Part shown: piece by piece, positions 17,378 through 26,283 of the stretch
How the letters are laid out: every line of letters starts with the position of its first letter
Numbering within the stretch: position 1 is the stretch's first letter
Assembly: GCA_002360635.1 (NCBI GenBank)
Contig: DEQW01000011.1
Location: 59,269-123,268, forward strand
DNA length: 64,000 bases
Direction of reading: 5' to 3'
Source of the DNA: Flavobacteriaceae bacterium UBA3356
Lineage (GTDB): Bacteria; Bacteroidota; Bacteroidia; Flavobacteriales; Flavobacteriaceae
Made by a program: the position numbers and the translations under genes
The notes under the pieces: model-generated
The model's input: only the letters and a program-made list of their open reading frames with translations
Database searches by the model: none
Told to the model about the DNA's origin: nothing

Positions 17378-17955
17378 TGCTCGATGTTCTAAAAGAATGG
17401 GACAGGGAGTTATTTGTATTTCTTAATTCACTAGGAATTGAAAAATTTGATGGGTTTTGGATTACCGTCACGCAAATAGAAACCTGGACACCCCTTTTTT
17501 TGCTTTTCTTTGTTTTAATATTTTACTATTTTAAATGGAAACGGGGAGGAGCTATCCTTTTTTTCTTGTTGTTGACCTTCGGAATCACTATTTTCTTTAC
17601 AGGCTTTGTAAAAGATTATGTTGAAAGATTACGGCCCAATAATGTTGGCGCACTATCTGAGGTGATTCGCATTCTTCAAAAACCAACAAACTTTAGTTTT
17701 TTTTCTGGGCATGCTTCTTCAAGTTTTTCGGTAACCACTTTTATGGCTTTGATTTTAAGGCAAAAAACCAAATGGATTTTTTTGGCTTATATTTGGCCCC
17801 TCATATTTGTAACGAGTAGAATCTATGTAGGTGTACACTATCCAAGCGATATTCTTGTAGGTGCTTTGGTAGGCACTATTTTTGCAATTATATTTTACAA
17901 ATTATGTAAAAAAGCACTTATGCATGATAGGCTAAAAGTTAGCGATATACAATAA
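17377..17955 (+). CDS. PAP2-family membrane phosphatase
   Basis: A 192-aa integral membrane lipid phosphatase. The three PAP2 motifs are present: KDYVERLRPNN (K-x6-RP), SGHASSSFS and SRIYVGVHYPSDILVG (SR-x5-H-x3-D). Substrates in this family include undecaprenyl pyrophosphate and phosphatidylglycerophosphate; which applies cannot be read from sequence. It overlaps tatA by one base. Confidence 0.92.
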   Translation: MLDVLKEWDRELFVFLNSLGIEKFDGFWITVTQIETWTPLFLLFFVLIFYYFKWKRGGAILFFLLLTFGITIFFTGFVKDYVERLRPNNVGALSEVIRILQKPTNFSFFSGHASSSFSVTTFMALILRQKTKWIFLAYIWPLIFVTSRIYVGVHYPSDILVGALVGTIFAIIFYKLCKKALMHDRLKVSDIQ

Positions 17956-17972
17956 TTAAGTTGTTGCTTGGT

Positions 17973-18614
17973 TTATAAAACTCGGCTTATTGTTAACCCA
18001 TCTCGAATAGGCAATAAGACGGTTTCGAGTTTAGCGTGTTCATTGAGAAGTTTGTTGTATTCCAGTAATGCCTCCGTATCCTTGTCATCTTTTTTTAAAG
18101 GTTTGACCACTTTTCCGCTCCATAACACATTGTCACTTAAAATAACCGACCCGCTTTGTAACTTCGGAAGGATGATTTCGAGATATTTTGGATAATTACT
18201 TTTATCGGCATCTATAAAGACCAAATCAAAAGTTTTCGATAGCTTCGGAATAATTTCTAAAGCATTTCCTGTATGCTGTATAATTTGTTTTCCAAAACTG
18301 GAAGCATCGAAGTATTTTCGTTGAAAATCGTGTAATTCTTCATTAATGTCAATGGTATGCAGTTCTCCTTCTTTCTGCATTCCTTCGGCTAAACACAAAG
18401 CAGAATATCCTGTATACGTTCCAATCTCTAAAATGTTTTTAGGGTTTATTAATTTGGAAAGCATACTCAATACACGCCCTTGTAGATGTCCGCTCAGCAT
18501 TCGTGGAGCCAGTACTTTTTGCCAGGTTTCCCTATTTAGCTTCTGTAAAAGGGCTGGTTCAGATTGTGAATGTTTTTCTACGTAATTATTTATTTCTTCA
18601 GGGAGAAAGTCCAT
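17973..18614 (-). CDS. O-methyltransferase, family 3 (CCoAOMT-like)
   Basis: A 213-aa SAM-dependent methyltransferase of the catechol/caffeoyl-CoA type. SAM motif I reads ILEIGTYTGYSALCLAEG, followed by the acidic HTIDIN loop, the divalent-metal motif VFIDADKSNY and ILSDNVLWSG. It abuts the ACMSD gene with a one-base overlap on the same strand, so it lies at the end of the kynurenine cluster; methylation of a catechol-like or 3-hydroxy aromatic intermediate is a guess only. Confidence 0.9.
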   Translation of the reverse strand: MDFLPEEINNYVEKHSQSEPALLQKLNRETWQKVLAPRMLSGHLQGRVLSMLSKLINPKNILEIGTYTGYSALCLAEGMQKEGELHTIDINEELHDFQRKYFDASSFGKQIIQHTGNALEIIPKLSKTFDLVFIDADKSNYPKYLEIILPKLQSGSVILSDNVLWSGKVVKPLKKDDKDTEALLEYNKLLNEHAKLETVLLPIRDGLTISRVL

Positions 18615-19702
18615 TAACTAAGAATTCTATTATTGAGTTTCTTTTTCGCAGCTTCATCATCACCGCACAGCCATTGTATTACATTATCTTCCCAGATAGC
18701 ATCACATTCCTCTTCGGTTAGGATATTTCGTTCTTGGGCAAGATCTAAAATTTTCCCAGGATATGAAGATTGTACGGCACTTTCCATCTCCCCTAACGGA
18801 TAAGGGTCATCTAACCCCATTAATACCTGTTTGGGGTTCTGATTTTCTACCAATAACTTTAACGAACCGGTATCGTGTACCAAAGTATCAAAGAAAATAT
18901 TTTTATGGCCTACTGCTTTTCTGGGGTGTGTTTTTCCTTCAAAAAGATCGGGTCTACCATCGAAACCTTGTATGCGTCGCCCTAAATTTATTTGGGCCAA
19001 CTGGCCACCGTGTGCAAAACATGTACGCATATTGGGGTATTTATCTGCATAGCCATTTAAGGTTAAAAAGTGATAAGCGTCGGCACATTGTGCAAGCATC
19101 CATATAAGGTGAAAACGCCAAGCGGTGTTCTCTAACTTAATGAATTTTTCACCATCATACGGGTGAATTTCAACGGCTAGATTATATTTACTTGCCAATT
19201 CAAAGATGGGTTCGTTCTCTTCATCAAAAATACAACGCCACGTTCCAATGGTGTCCATGTAATGTGTTGGCAGACATAAAAGCTGCAATCCTAATTCTTC
19301 TACACAACGTTCAATTTCCCATAATGCACCTCTTACAAATCCAGGATGCACTACAAAACCGCACGTAAACTTTGATGGGTTATCGTGCTGCACTTTTGCA
19401 TTGAAATCATTCTGAAATCGCAATGCTTGTTTCATTTCTTCTACTCGAAGGCCATTTCCGTATAATTGTGAAAGGTTTAAAACCACAGCGTGATCAATAT
19501 TAAACCGTTCCATCCATTCCAGTTTTTCATTTAAAAAGAAACTAGAATCCGTTACCGGACGGCTCCAATCTTTCTGAAGCATAAATTTTTTATCTTCATC
19601 TACCCAAAAAATCTCTTTGTCTTTCATAAACTGAGGGATTTCCTCTGGATAGGGAAGTAGATGCGAATGACCGTTAATGCGAAGTTTTCGTTTCATATTC
19701 AT
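18614..19702 (-). CDS. 2-amino-3-carboxymuconate-6-semialdehyde decarboxylase (ACMSD)
   Basis: An amidohydrolase-superfamily Zn enzyme that decarboxylates ACMS to 2-aminomuconate semialdehyde, steering tryptophan carbon away from quinolinate/NAD toward oxidation. The 362-aa protein begins near the metal motif NGHSHLLP (His12, His14), with EIHPYDG and FAHGGQ further on and the final Asp in GLDDPYPLG. The next ATG (19694-19696) is only two codons in, so the start is ambiguous by two residues. It precedes the O-methyltransferase gene and lies 61 bp after the SDR gene. Confidence 0.93.
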   Translation of the reverse strand: MNMKRKLRINGHSHLLPYPEEIPQFMKDKEIFWVDEDKKFMLQKDWSRPVTDSSFFLNEKLEWMERFNIDHAVVLNLSQLYGNGLRVEEMKQALRFQNDFNAKVQHDNPSKFTCGFVVHPGFVRGALWEIERCVEELGLQLLCLPTHYMDTIGTWRCIFDEENEPIFELASKYNLAVEIHPYDGEKFIKLENTAWRFHLIWMLAQCADAYHFLTLNGYADKYPNMRTCFAHGGQLAQINLGRRIQGFDGRPDLFEGKTHPRKAVGHKNIFFDTLVHDTGSLKLLVENQNPKQVLMGLDDPYPLGEMESAVQSSYPGKILDLAQERNILTEEECDAIWEDNVIQWLCGDDEAAKKKLNNRILS

Positions 19703-19763
19703 CGCCTGCGAAGACAGGGTCTTTTTAATTAAAAAATAGATTTATGCTAAAGGTACAAATTTT

Positions 19764-20549
19764 TTAAAGCGATTTAGTACGTCCTCCATCAACCGGTAAA
19801 TTAATACCGTTTATGTAACTAGCAGCCTCACTTGCTAAAAAAGCAACGGCATATGCGGTTTCTTCAGGTTGTGCAAAACGGGCTGCAGGCACTAAACTTT
19901 TCATAAACTCAGCAGCTTCTTCTTCAGTTTTATCAAACTTTTTGGCAGCATTACCTACAATATTCTCCAGACGATCGGTTGCTGTAAAACCGGGAAGTAC
20001 ATTGTTAACCGTAATGCCAAAACCACCTAGTTCACTAGCCAAGGTTTTACTCCAATTTGCAACTGCGCCACGAATGGTGTTGCTAACGCCCAAACCATCA
20101 ATGGGTTGTTTTACCGAAGTGGAGATAATGTTAATTATACGTCCGTAACCCACTTTTTTCATTCCTGGAACAACCGCTTGCACTAAAATCTGGTTGCAAA
20201 CTAAGTGTTGTGAAAAAGCTTGGGTAAATTCTTCTGTATCTGCTGAAAAAATAGGGCCTCCTTTTGGGCCGCCGGTGTTATTTATTAAGATATGAAACAC
20301 CGTATCTTTTGTAGCTGCTTCAACTTTTTCTTTAAGGGTTTCAGGGTTTGAAAAATCGGCTACAATATAATCGTGACGCTGTCCATCCCCAGTAGGTAAT
20401 TGTGACATAACATCTTTTAACTTCTCTTCATTCCGGGCAACTAAGGTAACACTGGTTCCTAACGAGGCCAATTCCATTGCCGATGCTTTTCCTATTCCGG
20501 CACTGCTTCCGCAAACAAGCGCCGATTTAAAATTCAAATTTAAATTCAT
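19764..20549 (-). CDS. SDR-family oxidoreductase with non-canonical catalytic motif
   Basis: A 261-aa Rossmann-fold protein: cofactor motif GSSAGIG (Gly14, Gly18, Gly20), NNTGG at 90-94 and catalytic-type Ser near 143. At the place of YxxxK the sequence reads SNTIR (156-160), so Tyr and Lys appear replaced by Ser and Arg. The enzyme could use a different proton relay or have another role. It sits between the ACMSD gene and the lipoate ligase in the kynurenine cluster, so an aminomuconate-pathway substrate is likely but unproven. Confidence 0.85.
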   Translation of the reverse strand: MNLNLNFKSALVCGSSAGIGKASAMELASLGTSVTLVARNEEKLKDVMSQLPTGDGQRHDYIVADFSNPETLKEKVEAATKDTVFHILINNTGGPKGGPIFSADTEEFTQAFSQHLVCNQILVQAVVPGMKKVGYGRIINIISTSVKQPIDGLGVSNTIRGAVANWSKTLASELGGFGITVNNVLPGFTATDRLENIVGNAAKKFDKTEEEAAEFMKSLVPAARFAQPEETAYAVAFLASEAASYINGINLPVDGGRTKSL

Positions 20550-20697
20550 GAGTAATTAATTGAGCGATTTATACTTTCTTCTGTAAATATACTATGATTT
20601 TATGGGACACTTTTATGTTACACCCTATTTCTGAAATACGATGTCTTTCCACAATTTTTAAGTATCTTGAAAATTCAATTTTACTAAAAACAGTGCT

Positions 20698-21705
20698 ATG
20701 ATTTTTATTGAAAATGAAGGGATTACCAATCCGCACCTTAATTTAGCTTTGGAAGAATACATTGTTCGAAACTTTAGTTTTGACAATGATTATCTGTTGT
20801 TTTACATAAATGAACCCTCTATTATTATTGGTCGAAACCAAAATACTTTAGAAGAAATCAATCACGAATATGTAGAAGAAAATAACATCAAGGTAGTCCG
20901 TCGTGTTTCTGGTGGGGGAGCGGTGTATCACGACTTTGGGAACTTAAACTTCAGCTTTATAACCGATCACGATATTAAAAGCTTGAATAACTTTAAAAAA
21001 GTAACTGCACCCGTTGTAAAAGTACTCAACAGTATGGGGGTTCCAGCTGAAATGAAAGGAAGAAACGATGTCGTTGCAAACGATAAAAAGATATCTGGTA
21101 ATGCCCAGTTTTCAACTGGAAAACGTATGGTAAGTCACGGAACCTTATTGTTAGACAGTGATTTAAGTGAGGTCGCTAATGCACTGCAGGTTAAAATGAG
21201 CAAGATTGAAAGTAAAGGTCATAAATCGGTACGGAGTCGGGTGGCCAATATTTCAGAATTTATGGAGGAGAAGATGGATATTGAAACTTTTCGATCCAAA
21301 ATTTTAGAAGGTTTATATGAAGAACGGGATGATTTTGAAACTTATCGCCTTAAAGATGAAGAATGGGAAGGTGTTCACAAACTAAAAGAAGAAAAGTACG
21401 ACACTTGGGAATGGAATTACGGAAGTTCGCCAAAATTCAATATCCAACGCGAACACAGATTTCCTGCTGGAACATTAGATCTTCGAATTTTTGTTGAAAA
21501 AGGGCACATTCAAAACTTTAAAGTTTTTGGTGATTTCTTCGGAAGAGAACCTGTTGAAAAGTTGGAAGAGTTATTTATTGGCGCTCGCTATGAAAAAACT
21601 GACATAGAAAATATACTAGAAAACGTTGATATTGAAGCATATTTCGGCGCCATCCCCAAAGAGGATTTTATCAATTTAGTATATGGGGCGGATGAAGAAG
21701 AGTAA
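20698..21705 (+). CDS. lplA: Lipoate--protein ligase
   Basis: Activates free lipoate with ATP and attaches it to the lipoyl Lys of 2-oxoacid dehydrogenases and GcvH. The 335-aa protein has the substrate-binding RRVSGGGAVYHD motif (residues about 69-80), the NDVVANDKKISGNAQ region with the catalytic Lys and the C-terminal accessory domain. It stands alone on the plus strand inside the minus-strand kynurenine cluster. lipA, the de novo route, is at 43067-43939. Confidence 0.94.
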   Translation: MIFIENEGITNPHLNLALEEYIVRNFSFDNDYLLFYINEPSIIIGRNQNTLEEINHEYVEENNIKVVRRVSGGGAVYHDFGNLNFSFITDHDIKSLNNFKKVTAPVVKVLNSMGVPAEMKGRNDVVANDKKISGNAQFSTGKRMVSHGTLLLDSDLSEVANALQVKMSKIESKGHKSVRSRVANISEFMEEKMDIETFRSKILEGLYEERDDFETYRLKDEEWEGVHKLKEEKYDTWEWNYGSSPKFNIQREHRFPAGTLDLRIFVEKGHIQNFKVFGDFFGREPVEKLEELFIGARYEKTDIENILENVDIEAYFGAIPKEDFINLVYGADEEE

Positions 21706-21717
21706 AACTGAAATTGG

Positions 21718-21758
21718 CCTTCGATATATTCCTCCTATCGTCGGAACACTCAGGCACC
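21718..21758. repeat. Dispersed repeat, family 2, short copy
   Basis: The segment begins CCTTCGATA and ends CGTCGGAACACTCAGGCACC. Its two outer blocks recur at 24124-24187 with an extra central part there. It lies just after the lplA stop, in intergenic DNA. Confidence 0.6.
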
Positions 21759-21798
21759 TTTGGGAATCACATTTTTTCTCACGTCTCATATCTAAAAT

Positions 21799-23253
21799 CT
21801 AATGTCTATTACCATATTTAATACAAACATTTTTAGGCTCTGTAAAGAATCGAAGTGCTTCAAAACCACCTTCCCGGCCTACGCCGCTGTTTTTCATACC
21901 GCCAAAAGGAGTGCGTAAATCACGGTTAAGCCACGTGTTTACCCAAACAATTCCAGATTGTAATTGTTTAGACAATCGCATAGTTCTGTCTAGGTTGTTA
22001 GTCCAAAGTGTAGCTGATAAGCCATATTGTACTCCATTAGCCATTTGTAGGGCTTCAGCTTCGGTTTTAAACGGCATAATAGTAACTACTGGGCCGAATA
22101 TTTCTTCTTGGTTTACACGACATTGATCGTCGTATACTTCAATAATGGTAGGTTGTAAATAATAACCGTTTTCTAAATTTTCAATCGTAACAGTCTTGCC
22201 ACCAAAAAGGATTTTCCCGCCTTCTTCTTCAGCAATTTTAATATAGGATTGTACTTTTTCTAAATGAGGTTTCGAAACCAAAGCACCCATATTAGTTTCA
22301 GCATTAAACGGATCGCCAACTTTTAATAGGGATACTTTTTCAATAAAATCTTTTTTGAATTGTTCGTAGATGGATTCTTCTACAAAAACGCGGCTTCCAC
22401 ACAAGCAAATCTGACCTTGGTTGGCAAACGAAGACTTTACGGTTGTTTCTAACATATTTTCATAATCACAATCAGCAAAGATGAGATTGGGGTTTTTTCC
22501 GCCTAATTCCAACGATAGTTTTTTAAACATCGGGGCAGCGGTGCGAGCAATATGCTCACCAGTTTTAGTGCCGCCAGTAAACGAAATAGCTTTGATATTT
22601 GAGTGTTCCACAATGGCTTGCCCAGCAGATGGTCCCGTGCCGTGAACGATGTTCAACACGCCTTTTGGTAAACCAGCTTCCGTTAGAATGTCACCTAACA
22701 AATAAGCGGTCATCGGTGTTACTTCGCTAGGTTTTGCTACGACTGTGTTTCCCGCTGCAATTGCAGGGGCAATCTTCCAAGTAAATAGATACAACGGAAG
22801 GTTCCAAGGGGAAATACAACCTACAACGCCTAAAGGTTGTCGCAATGTGAAATTCATGCTATTTAACCCGACACTTTCATGTGCTTCGCTAGCAAATTGT
22901 GTGATGGCATTTGCAAAAAATCGAAAGTTAGCAGACGCTCTAGGAATATCTATGGCTAACGCTAAACTTAATGGTTTGCCATTGTCTTTGGCTTCAGCTT
23001 CAGCTAATTTGATTAATTTTTCTTCAATTAAATCGGCTATTTTTAAGAAGATACGGCTACGCTTTTCAATGGTAGTATTGCTCCATTCTGGGAAAGCTTC
23101 TTCAGCAGCCTCGTATGCCTTCGCTACATCATCTGCGTTGGAATTTGCTATTTGTGAATATACCTCACCGTTCGATGGATTGTAGTTGTCTAGCCACTTA
23201 TTGGATTGTGGTTCGATATATATTCCATCAATATAGTTTAGGATCTTTTCCAT
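21799..23253 (-). CDS. Aldehyde dehydrogenase, probable 2-aminomuconic semialdehyde dehydrogenase
   Basis: Oxidises an aldehyde to acid with NAD; in this cluster the expected substrate is 2-aminomuconate semialdehyde, giving 2-aminomuconate. The 484-aa protein shows the ALDH Glu in LELGGKNPN, the catalytic Cys in GQICLCGSR, the cofactor motif SFTGGTKTG and the C-terminal PFGGMKNSGVGREGG. The GQICLCGSR context is like that of hydroxymuconic/aminomuconic semialdehyde dehydrogenases. The substrate call depends mainly on the neighbouring kyn genes. Confidence 0.9.
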   Translation of the reverse strand: MEKILNYIDGIYIEPQSNKWLDNYNPSNGEVYSQIANSNADDVAKAYEAAEEAFPEWSNTTIEKRSRIFLKIADLIEEKLIKLAEAEAKDNGKPLSLALAIDIPRASANFRFFANAITQFASEAHESVGLNSMNFTLRQPLGVVGCISPWNLPLYLFTWKIAPAIAAGNTVVAKPSEVTPMTAYLLGDILTEAGLPKGVLNIVHGTGPSAGQAIVEHSNIKAISFTGGTKTGEHIARTAAPMFKKLSLELGGKNPNLIFADCDYENMLETTVKSSFANQGQICLCGSRVFVEESIYEQFKKDFIEKVSLLKVGDPFNAETNMGALVSKPHLEKVQSYIKIAEEEGGKILFGGKTVTIENLENGYYLQPTIIEVYDDQCRVNQEEIFGPVVTIMPFKTEAEALQMANGVQYGLSATLWTNNLDRTMRLSKQLQSGIVWVNTWLNRDLRTPFGGMKNSGVGREGGFEALRFFTEPKNVCIKYGNRH

Positions 23254-23262
23254 AGCAGTAGG

Positions 23263-24096
23263 TTATTTTTTCTCTTGCGAAGCAAATAATTTTTCAAAAG
23301 CATCGTAAACGGCTAAATGTAAAGCATCGCCGTGATCTTGTTCTTTTAAGAAGTGATAATATAAAGATGTATTGTTCTTTTTGTTTTTTTCTAATTTTTT
23401 ATGAAGTTGTTTTGCAACCCGCTTCATCACATTTCCTTCTTCTCCAACAGCGACGTAAATTGATTTTTCAGTGTCATACAATTGTGGTTCCCTTTTAAGT
23501 AAGGATTCATAATCGTACCACAAACTCGGACTAACGATGATGTAGTTTTTAAACAGATCAGGTTTTTTAAATAAAATTTCTGTCGCCACTAAGCCACCCA
23601 ACGATTGCCCAATCAATGTTTTTTCTGAAGTCACCGGATATTGCTTTTCCACTAAAGGTTGTAGTTCTTTTTCTAGAAACGCAATGAATTTTTCTGAATG
23701 ACCCGTTTCAGGATATTTTTTTACATATTCCTTATCAGTAGATGGGTACGTAAAATCTCGATTTCTGCTCACATTGGCAATCCCAATCACAATGGTTTCT
23801 GGAATCATATTAATCCATGAAAAAGAACCAAACTGAACCAAGCCAGCAATATGAATAAAATCTTCATCGGCCGAACCATCCAACAAATAAATAACGGGAT
23901 ATTCTTTCTCCTCGGAAAAGTTATGTGGCAAATACACGTTTAGAGCTCGTTCTTCCTTTAGTATTTCAGAATAAAACGTAAGCGTTTCACCAATTGAAAA
24001 AGTTTTCTTGGAAACTTCGATAGGCTTCGTTTGCGCATAGCCCATTGAAACAACTAAAAAGAAAATGGAAAGGACTATTTTTTTTATTGTTTTCAT
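23263..24096 (-). CDS. Exported alpha/beta-hydrolase of the esterase D family
   Basis: A 277-aa exported serine hydrolase of the PF00756 type, similar in layout to siderophore esterases (IroE/BesA). A signal peptide (cleaved near GYAQ), the oxyanion-side block VIYLLDGSAD, the nucleophile elbow IGQSLGGLVA and a late His in EQDHGDALH give a full triad. It lies 9 bp before the dehydrogenase gene in the kyn cluster. Kynurenine formamidase is missing here, but the signal peptide argues against this protein filling that cytosolic role; the function is uncertain. Confidence 0.87.
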   Translation of the reverse strand: MKTIKKIVLSIFFLVVSMGYAQTKPIEVSKKTFSIGETLTFYSEILKEERALNVYLPHNFSEEKEYPVIYLLDGSADEDFIHIAGLVQFGSFSWINMIPETIVIGIANVSRNRDFTYPSTDKEYVKKYPETGHSEKFIAFLEKELQPLVEKQYPVTSEKTLIGQSLGGLVATEILFKKPDLFKNYIIVSPSLWYDYESLLKREPQLYDTEKSIYVAVGEEGNVMKRVAKQLHKKLEKNKKNNTSLYYHFLKEQDHGDALHLAVYDAFEKLFASQEKK

Positions 24097-24123
24097 AATT
24101 GCTTTATAATTTTAACCGCTTTG

Positions 24124-24187
24124 CCTTCGATACACTTCGGTAGACTCAGTGCGTCGCATTCCTCCCGCGTCGGAACGCTCAGGCACC
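24124..24187. repeat. Dispersed repeat, family 2, long copy
   Basis: Begins CCTTCGATACACTTCGG and ends CGTCGGAACGCTCAGGCACC. The ends match the copy at 21718-21758, and the additional middle part contains a CACTTCGG..AGACTCAGTG segment like other flavobacterial intergenic repeats. It lies between the RidA-type and esterase genes. Confidence 0.6.
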
Positions 24188-24231
24188 GTTATTTTTAGTA
24201 ATTGTTTATTACTACTGCCAACTGCAACTGA

Positions 24232-24681
24232 TTACTTTTCCACCGGCTTATAGGCCATTGCCTTAATTTCTACCATTAAATGTGGATGTGGTAATTGATG
24301 TACCGCAACCGTCGTACGCGCTGGGCCTGTTTCTTTTTTGAAAAACTGGGCATACACTTCGTTGTAACCAGCAAAATCATTCATATTTACTAAAAATGTA
24401 GTCACATCTACCACATCTTCTAAAGTGGCGTTTTCGGTAGCGAGATAATCTTTTATGTTTTCAAGGACGGCTCGGGTTTGTTCTTTAATATCAAACTGCA
24501 TACTGCCCATTTCGTCTACTTGATTTGCTCCGGCAATGGTATTATCGGGCAATCTTGAGCTGGTCCCGCTAATAAAAATAAAGTCGCCTACTCGTTTTAC
24601 ATGTGGATAGGCTCCGCGAGGCGTTGCTTTTCCTTCTACCAACTTACCATGTAAGCGGGAGTCTTTTTGTTCTTTAGACAT
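24232..24681 (-). CDS. RidA-family protein, probable 2-aminomuconate deaminase
   Basis: A 149-aa YjgF/RidA-fold protein, slightly longer than the usual 125-130 aa. The family motifs FIFISGTSS, TRAVLENIKDYLATENATLEDVV (split) and the binding Arg in GPARTTVAV are present. In aminomuconate pathways a RidA-type enzyme deaminates 2-aminomuconate to 4-oxalocrotonate, and the position between kmo and the aldehyde dehydrogenase supports this. A generic enamine deaminase is the alternative. Confidence 0.9.
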   Translation of the reverse strand: MSKEQKDSRLHGKLVEGKATPRGAYPHVKRVGDFIFISGTSSRLPDNTIAGANQVDEMGSMQFDIKEQTRAVLENIKDYLATENATLEDVVDVTTFLVNMNDFAGYNEVYAQFFKKETGPARTTVAVHQLPHPHLMVEIKAMAYKPVEK

Positions 24682-24702
24682 ATTAGGTTTTTTATTGTCT
24701 GG

Positions 24703-24765
24703 TCGAGCGCAGTCGAGACCTTATTAAATTATCGAAATATTAATTGACCTCTCGACTGCGCTCGA
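24703..24765. repeat. Inverted pair of a short palindromic (REP-like) repeat, family 1
   Basis: TCGAGCGCAGTCGAGA at 24703-24718 and its reverse complement TCTCGACTGCGCTCGA at 24750-24765 are separated by 31 bp and can form a 16-bp stem. The same 16-mer occurs at 26255-26270 and as another inverted pair at 59417-59476. All copies are intergenic, so this is a dispersed repeat family. Confidence 0.8.
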
Positions 24766-24776
24766 GGGGACATTTC

Positions 24777-26198
24777 CTATTTTAAGTTTCTTACCACTGC
24801 ATCATCGTGCATAATCTCTTTGGTTTCTCTTTTTACCAACTTTAATTTTTCATGAAGCGATAGCGAATCGGGTAATTTTCCATCATCCAGCAAGTTTAAA
24901 ATGGCCTTGTCTTGAGCACGGCCTTTTCGCAACGCTTCATCATAGGTAATGTGTTCGTTAAAGGTAACCAAAGAATATTTACTGTAATATTCCTTTGGAA
25001 ATTCAGCTTCAAAAGCAGTTTCCAATTTTCTTTTTCGTTGGAATAACGGACTTGCGGTATGCTCTTTCATTTCGTGAAAGTTATCGACCGCTAAATCGGC
25101 AATGGCATCGGTATCTTTTTTTCGGTTGGCTTCGTATTCTGAAAAAATAGTTTCCCAATTGAGTTTTCCTTCCGTTAGGTTGCTTTCATATTGTTCTAAA
25201 ATTTCATCAAAAACCACTACATCTTCAAAGGAAGCATTCATTCCTTGTCCGTAAAAAGGAACAATCGCGTGGGCCGCATCTCCTAATAAAAGCGTTTTTC
25301 CATAGGTGCTCCAAGGCGAACATTTTATCGTGCCTAAAGGCCCAGTGGGATTGTTGAAGAATTCTTCAGCTAAATTGGGCATCAATTGTAAAGCATCTGG
25401 AAATTCTTTTTTGAAATATTCAGTAACACGCTCTGGTGTATTCAAATTTTCGAAACAGTAGTCGCTGTTTTTATAAGGAAGAAATAAAGTTACTGTGAAA
25501 CTTCCATCGAGATTTGGAAGCGCGATGAGCATATCTTCTCCGCGTGGCCAAATATGTAATGCATTGGTGTAAGTGCGATAGCCTCCATCTTTTGTAGCAG
25601 GAATTTCCAGTTCTTTATAACCATGAGTTAACCAATCTTGCGAAAAACTAAATAAAAACTTTTTGTGTAAAAACATGTTTTTTCGAACGACCGAACCGGC
25701 ACCGTCCGTTCCTAATAGAATGTCTCCGCTTAATGTAACCTCTTCATTAGTTTCGTAATTTTTAAAAGTTGCTGAGGCATTGGGCAAATCGACTGCTTTA
25801 CAACCGTGATTGAAGATAATTTTTACGTTCGGCATCGCTTCCGCAGCATCTAACAGTAATTTATTTAAACCAGGTCTTGAAACCGAATTAATATATTCAT
25901 TTTGCCGTCCGCTATATTTGCTTAAAAACGTATTGCTTTCCCGGTCATGAATCATACGACCGTTCATAGGAATACAAAGCTTTTTGGCAGCTTCTTCAAC
26001 ACCAGCAAGCCGTAACCCTTTTAACCCTCGATCGCTTAATGCCAAGTTGATGGAACGTCCAGCATCTTGGGTTACTTTTCTAAGGTCCGGTCTTTTTTCA
26101 ACTAACGTTACTTGATATCCGCGTTGTGCTAATCGTAAGCTGAGCAAACTTCCGCAGAGTCCGGCACCGATTACTAATATGTTTTCTTTTTTATTCAT
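24777..26198 (-). CDS. kmo: Kynurenine 3-monooxygenase
   Basis: FAD-dependent hydroxylase converting kynurenine to 3-hydroxykynurenine with NADPH. The 473-aa protein has the dinucleotide motif VIGAGLCGSLLSLRLAQRG, the ribose-binding EKRPD end and the second FAD motif LLLGDAAHAIVPFYGQGMNASFED (in two parts). The C-terminus is soluble-looking and lacks the membrane anchor of eukaryotic KMO. It is the second gene of the cluster, 85 bp after kynU, with a repeat in the gap. Confidence 0.95.
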   Translation of the reverse strand: MNKKENILVIGAGLCGSLLSLRLAQRGYQVTLVEKRPDLRKVTQDAGRSINLALSDRGLKGLRLAGVEEAAKKLCIPMNGRMIHDRESNTFLSKYSGRQNEYINSVSRPGLNKLLLDAAEAMPNVKIIFNHGCKAVDLPNASATFKNYETNEEVTLSGDILLGTDGAGSVVRKNMFLHKKFLFSFSQDWLTHGYKELEIPATKDGGYRTYTNALHIWPRGEDMLIALPNLDGSFTVTLFLPYKNSDYCFENLNTPERVTEYFKKEFPDALQLMPNLAEEFFNNPTGPLGTIKCSPWSTYGKTLLLGDAAHAIVPFYGQGMNASFEDVVVFDEILEQYESNLTEGKLNWETIFSEYEANRKKDTDAIADLAVDNFHEMKEHTASPLFQRKRKLETAFEAEFPKEYYSKYSLVTFNEHITYDEALRKGRAQDKAILNLLDDGKLPDSLSLHEKLKLVKRETKEIMHDDAVVRNLK

Positions 26199-26254
26199 AA
26201 TGTATCAAAATGGATGCAGTCCGCTTTTTTAAAAAATTGTTCACTTGATTAACC

Positions 26255-26270
26255 TCTCGACTGCGCTCGA
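26255..26270. repeat. Single copy of the REP-like family 1 repeat
   Basis: TCTCGACTGCGCTCGA, identical to the inverted copies at 24750-24765 and 59461-59476. It lies between kynU and kmo, with no opposite-orientation partner nearby. Confidence 0.75.
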
Positions 26271-26283
26271 GGAGACAATCTCA

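Noticed and set aside
24703..24765. CRISPR array
   Set aside because: Only two inverted copies, no direct repeats with regular spacers, and no cas genes in the window.
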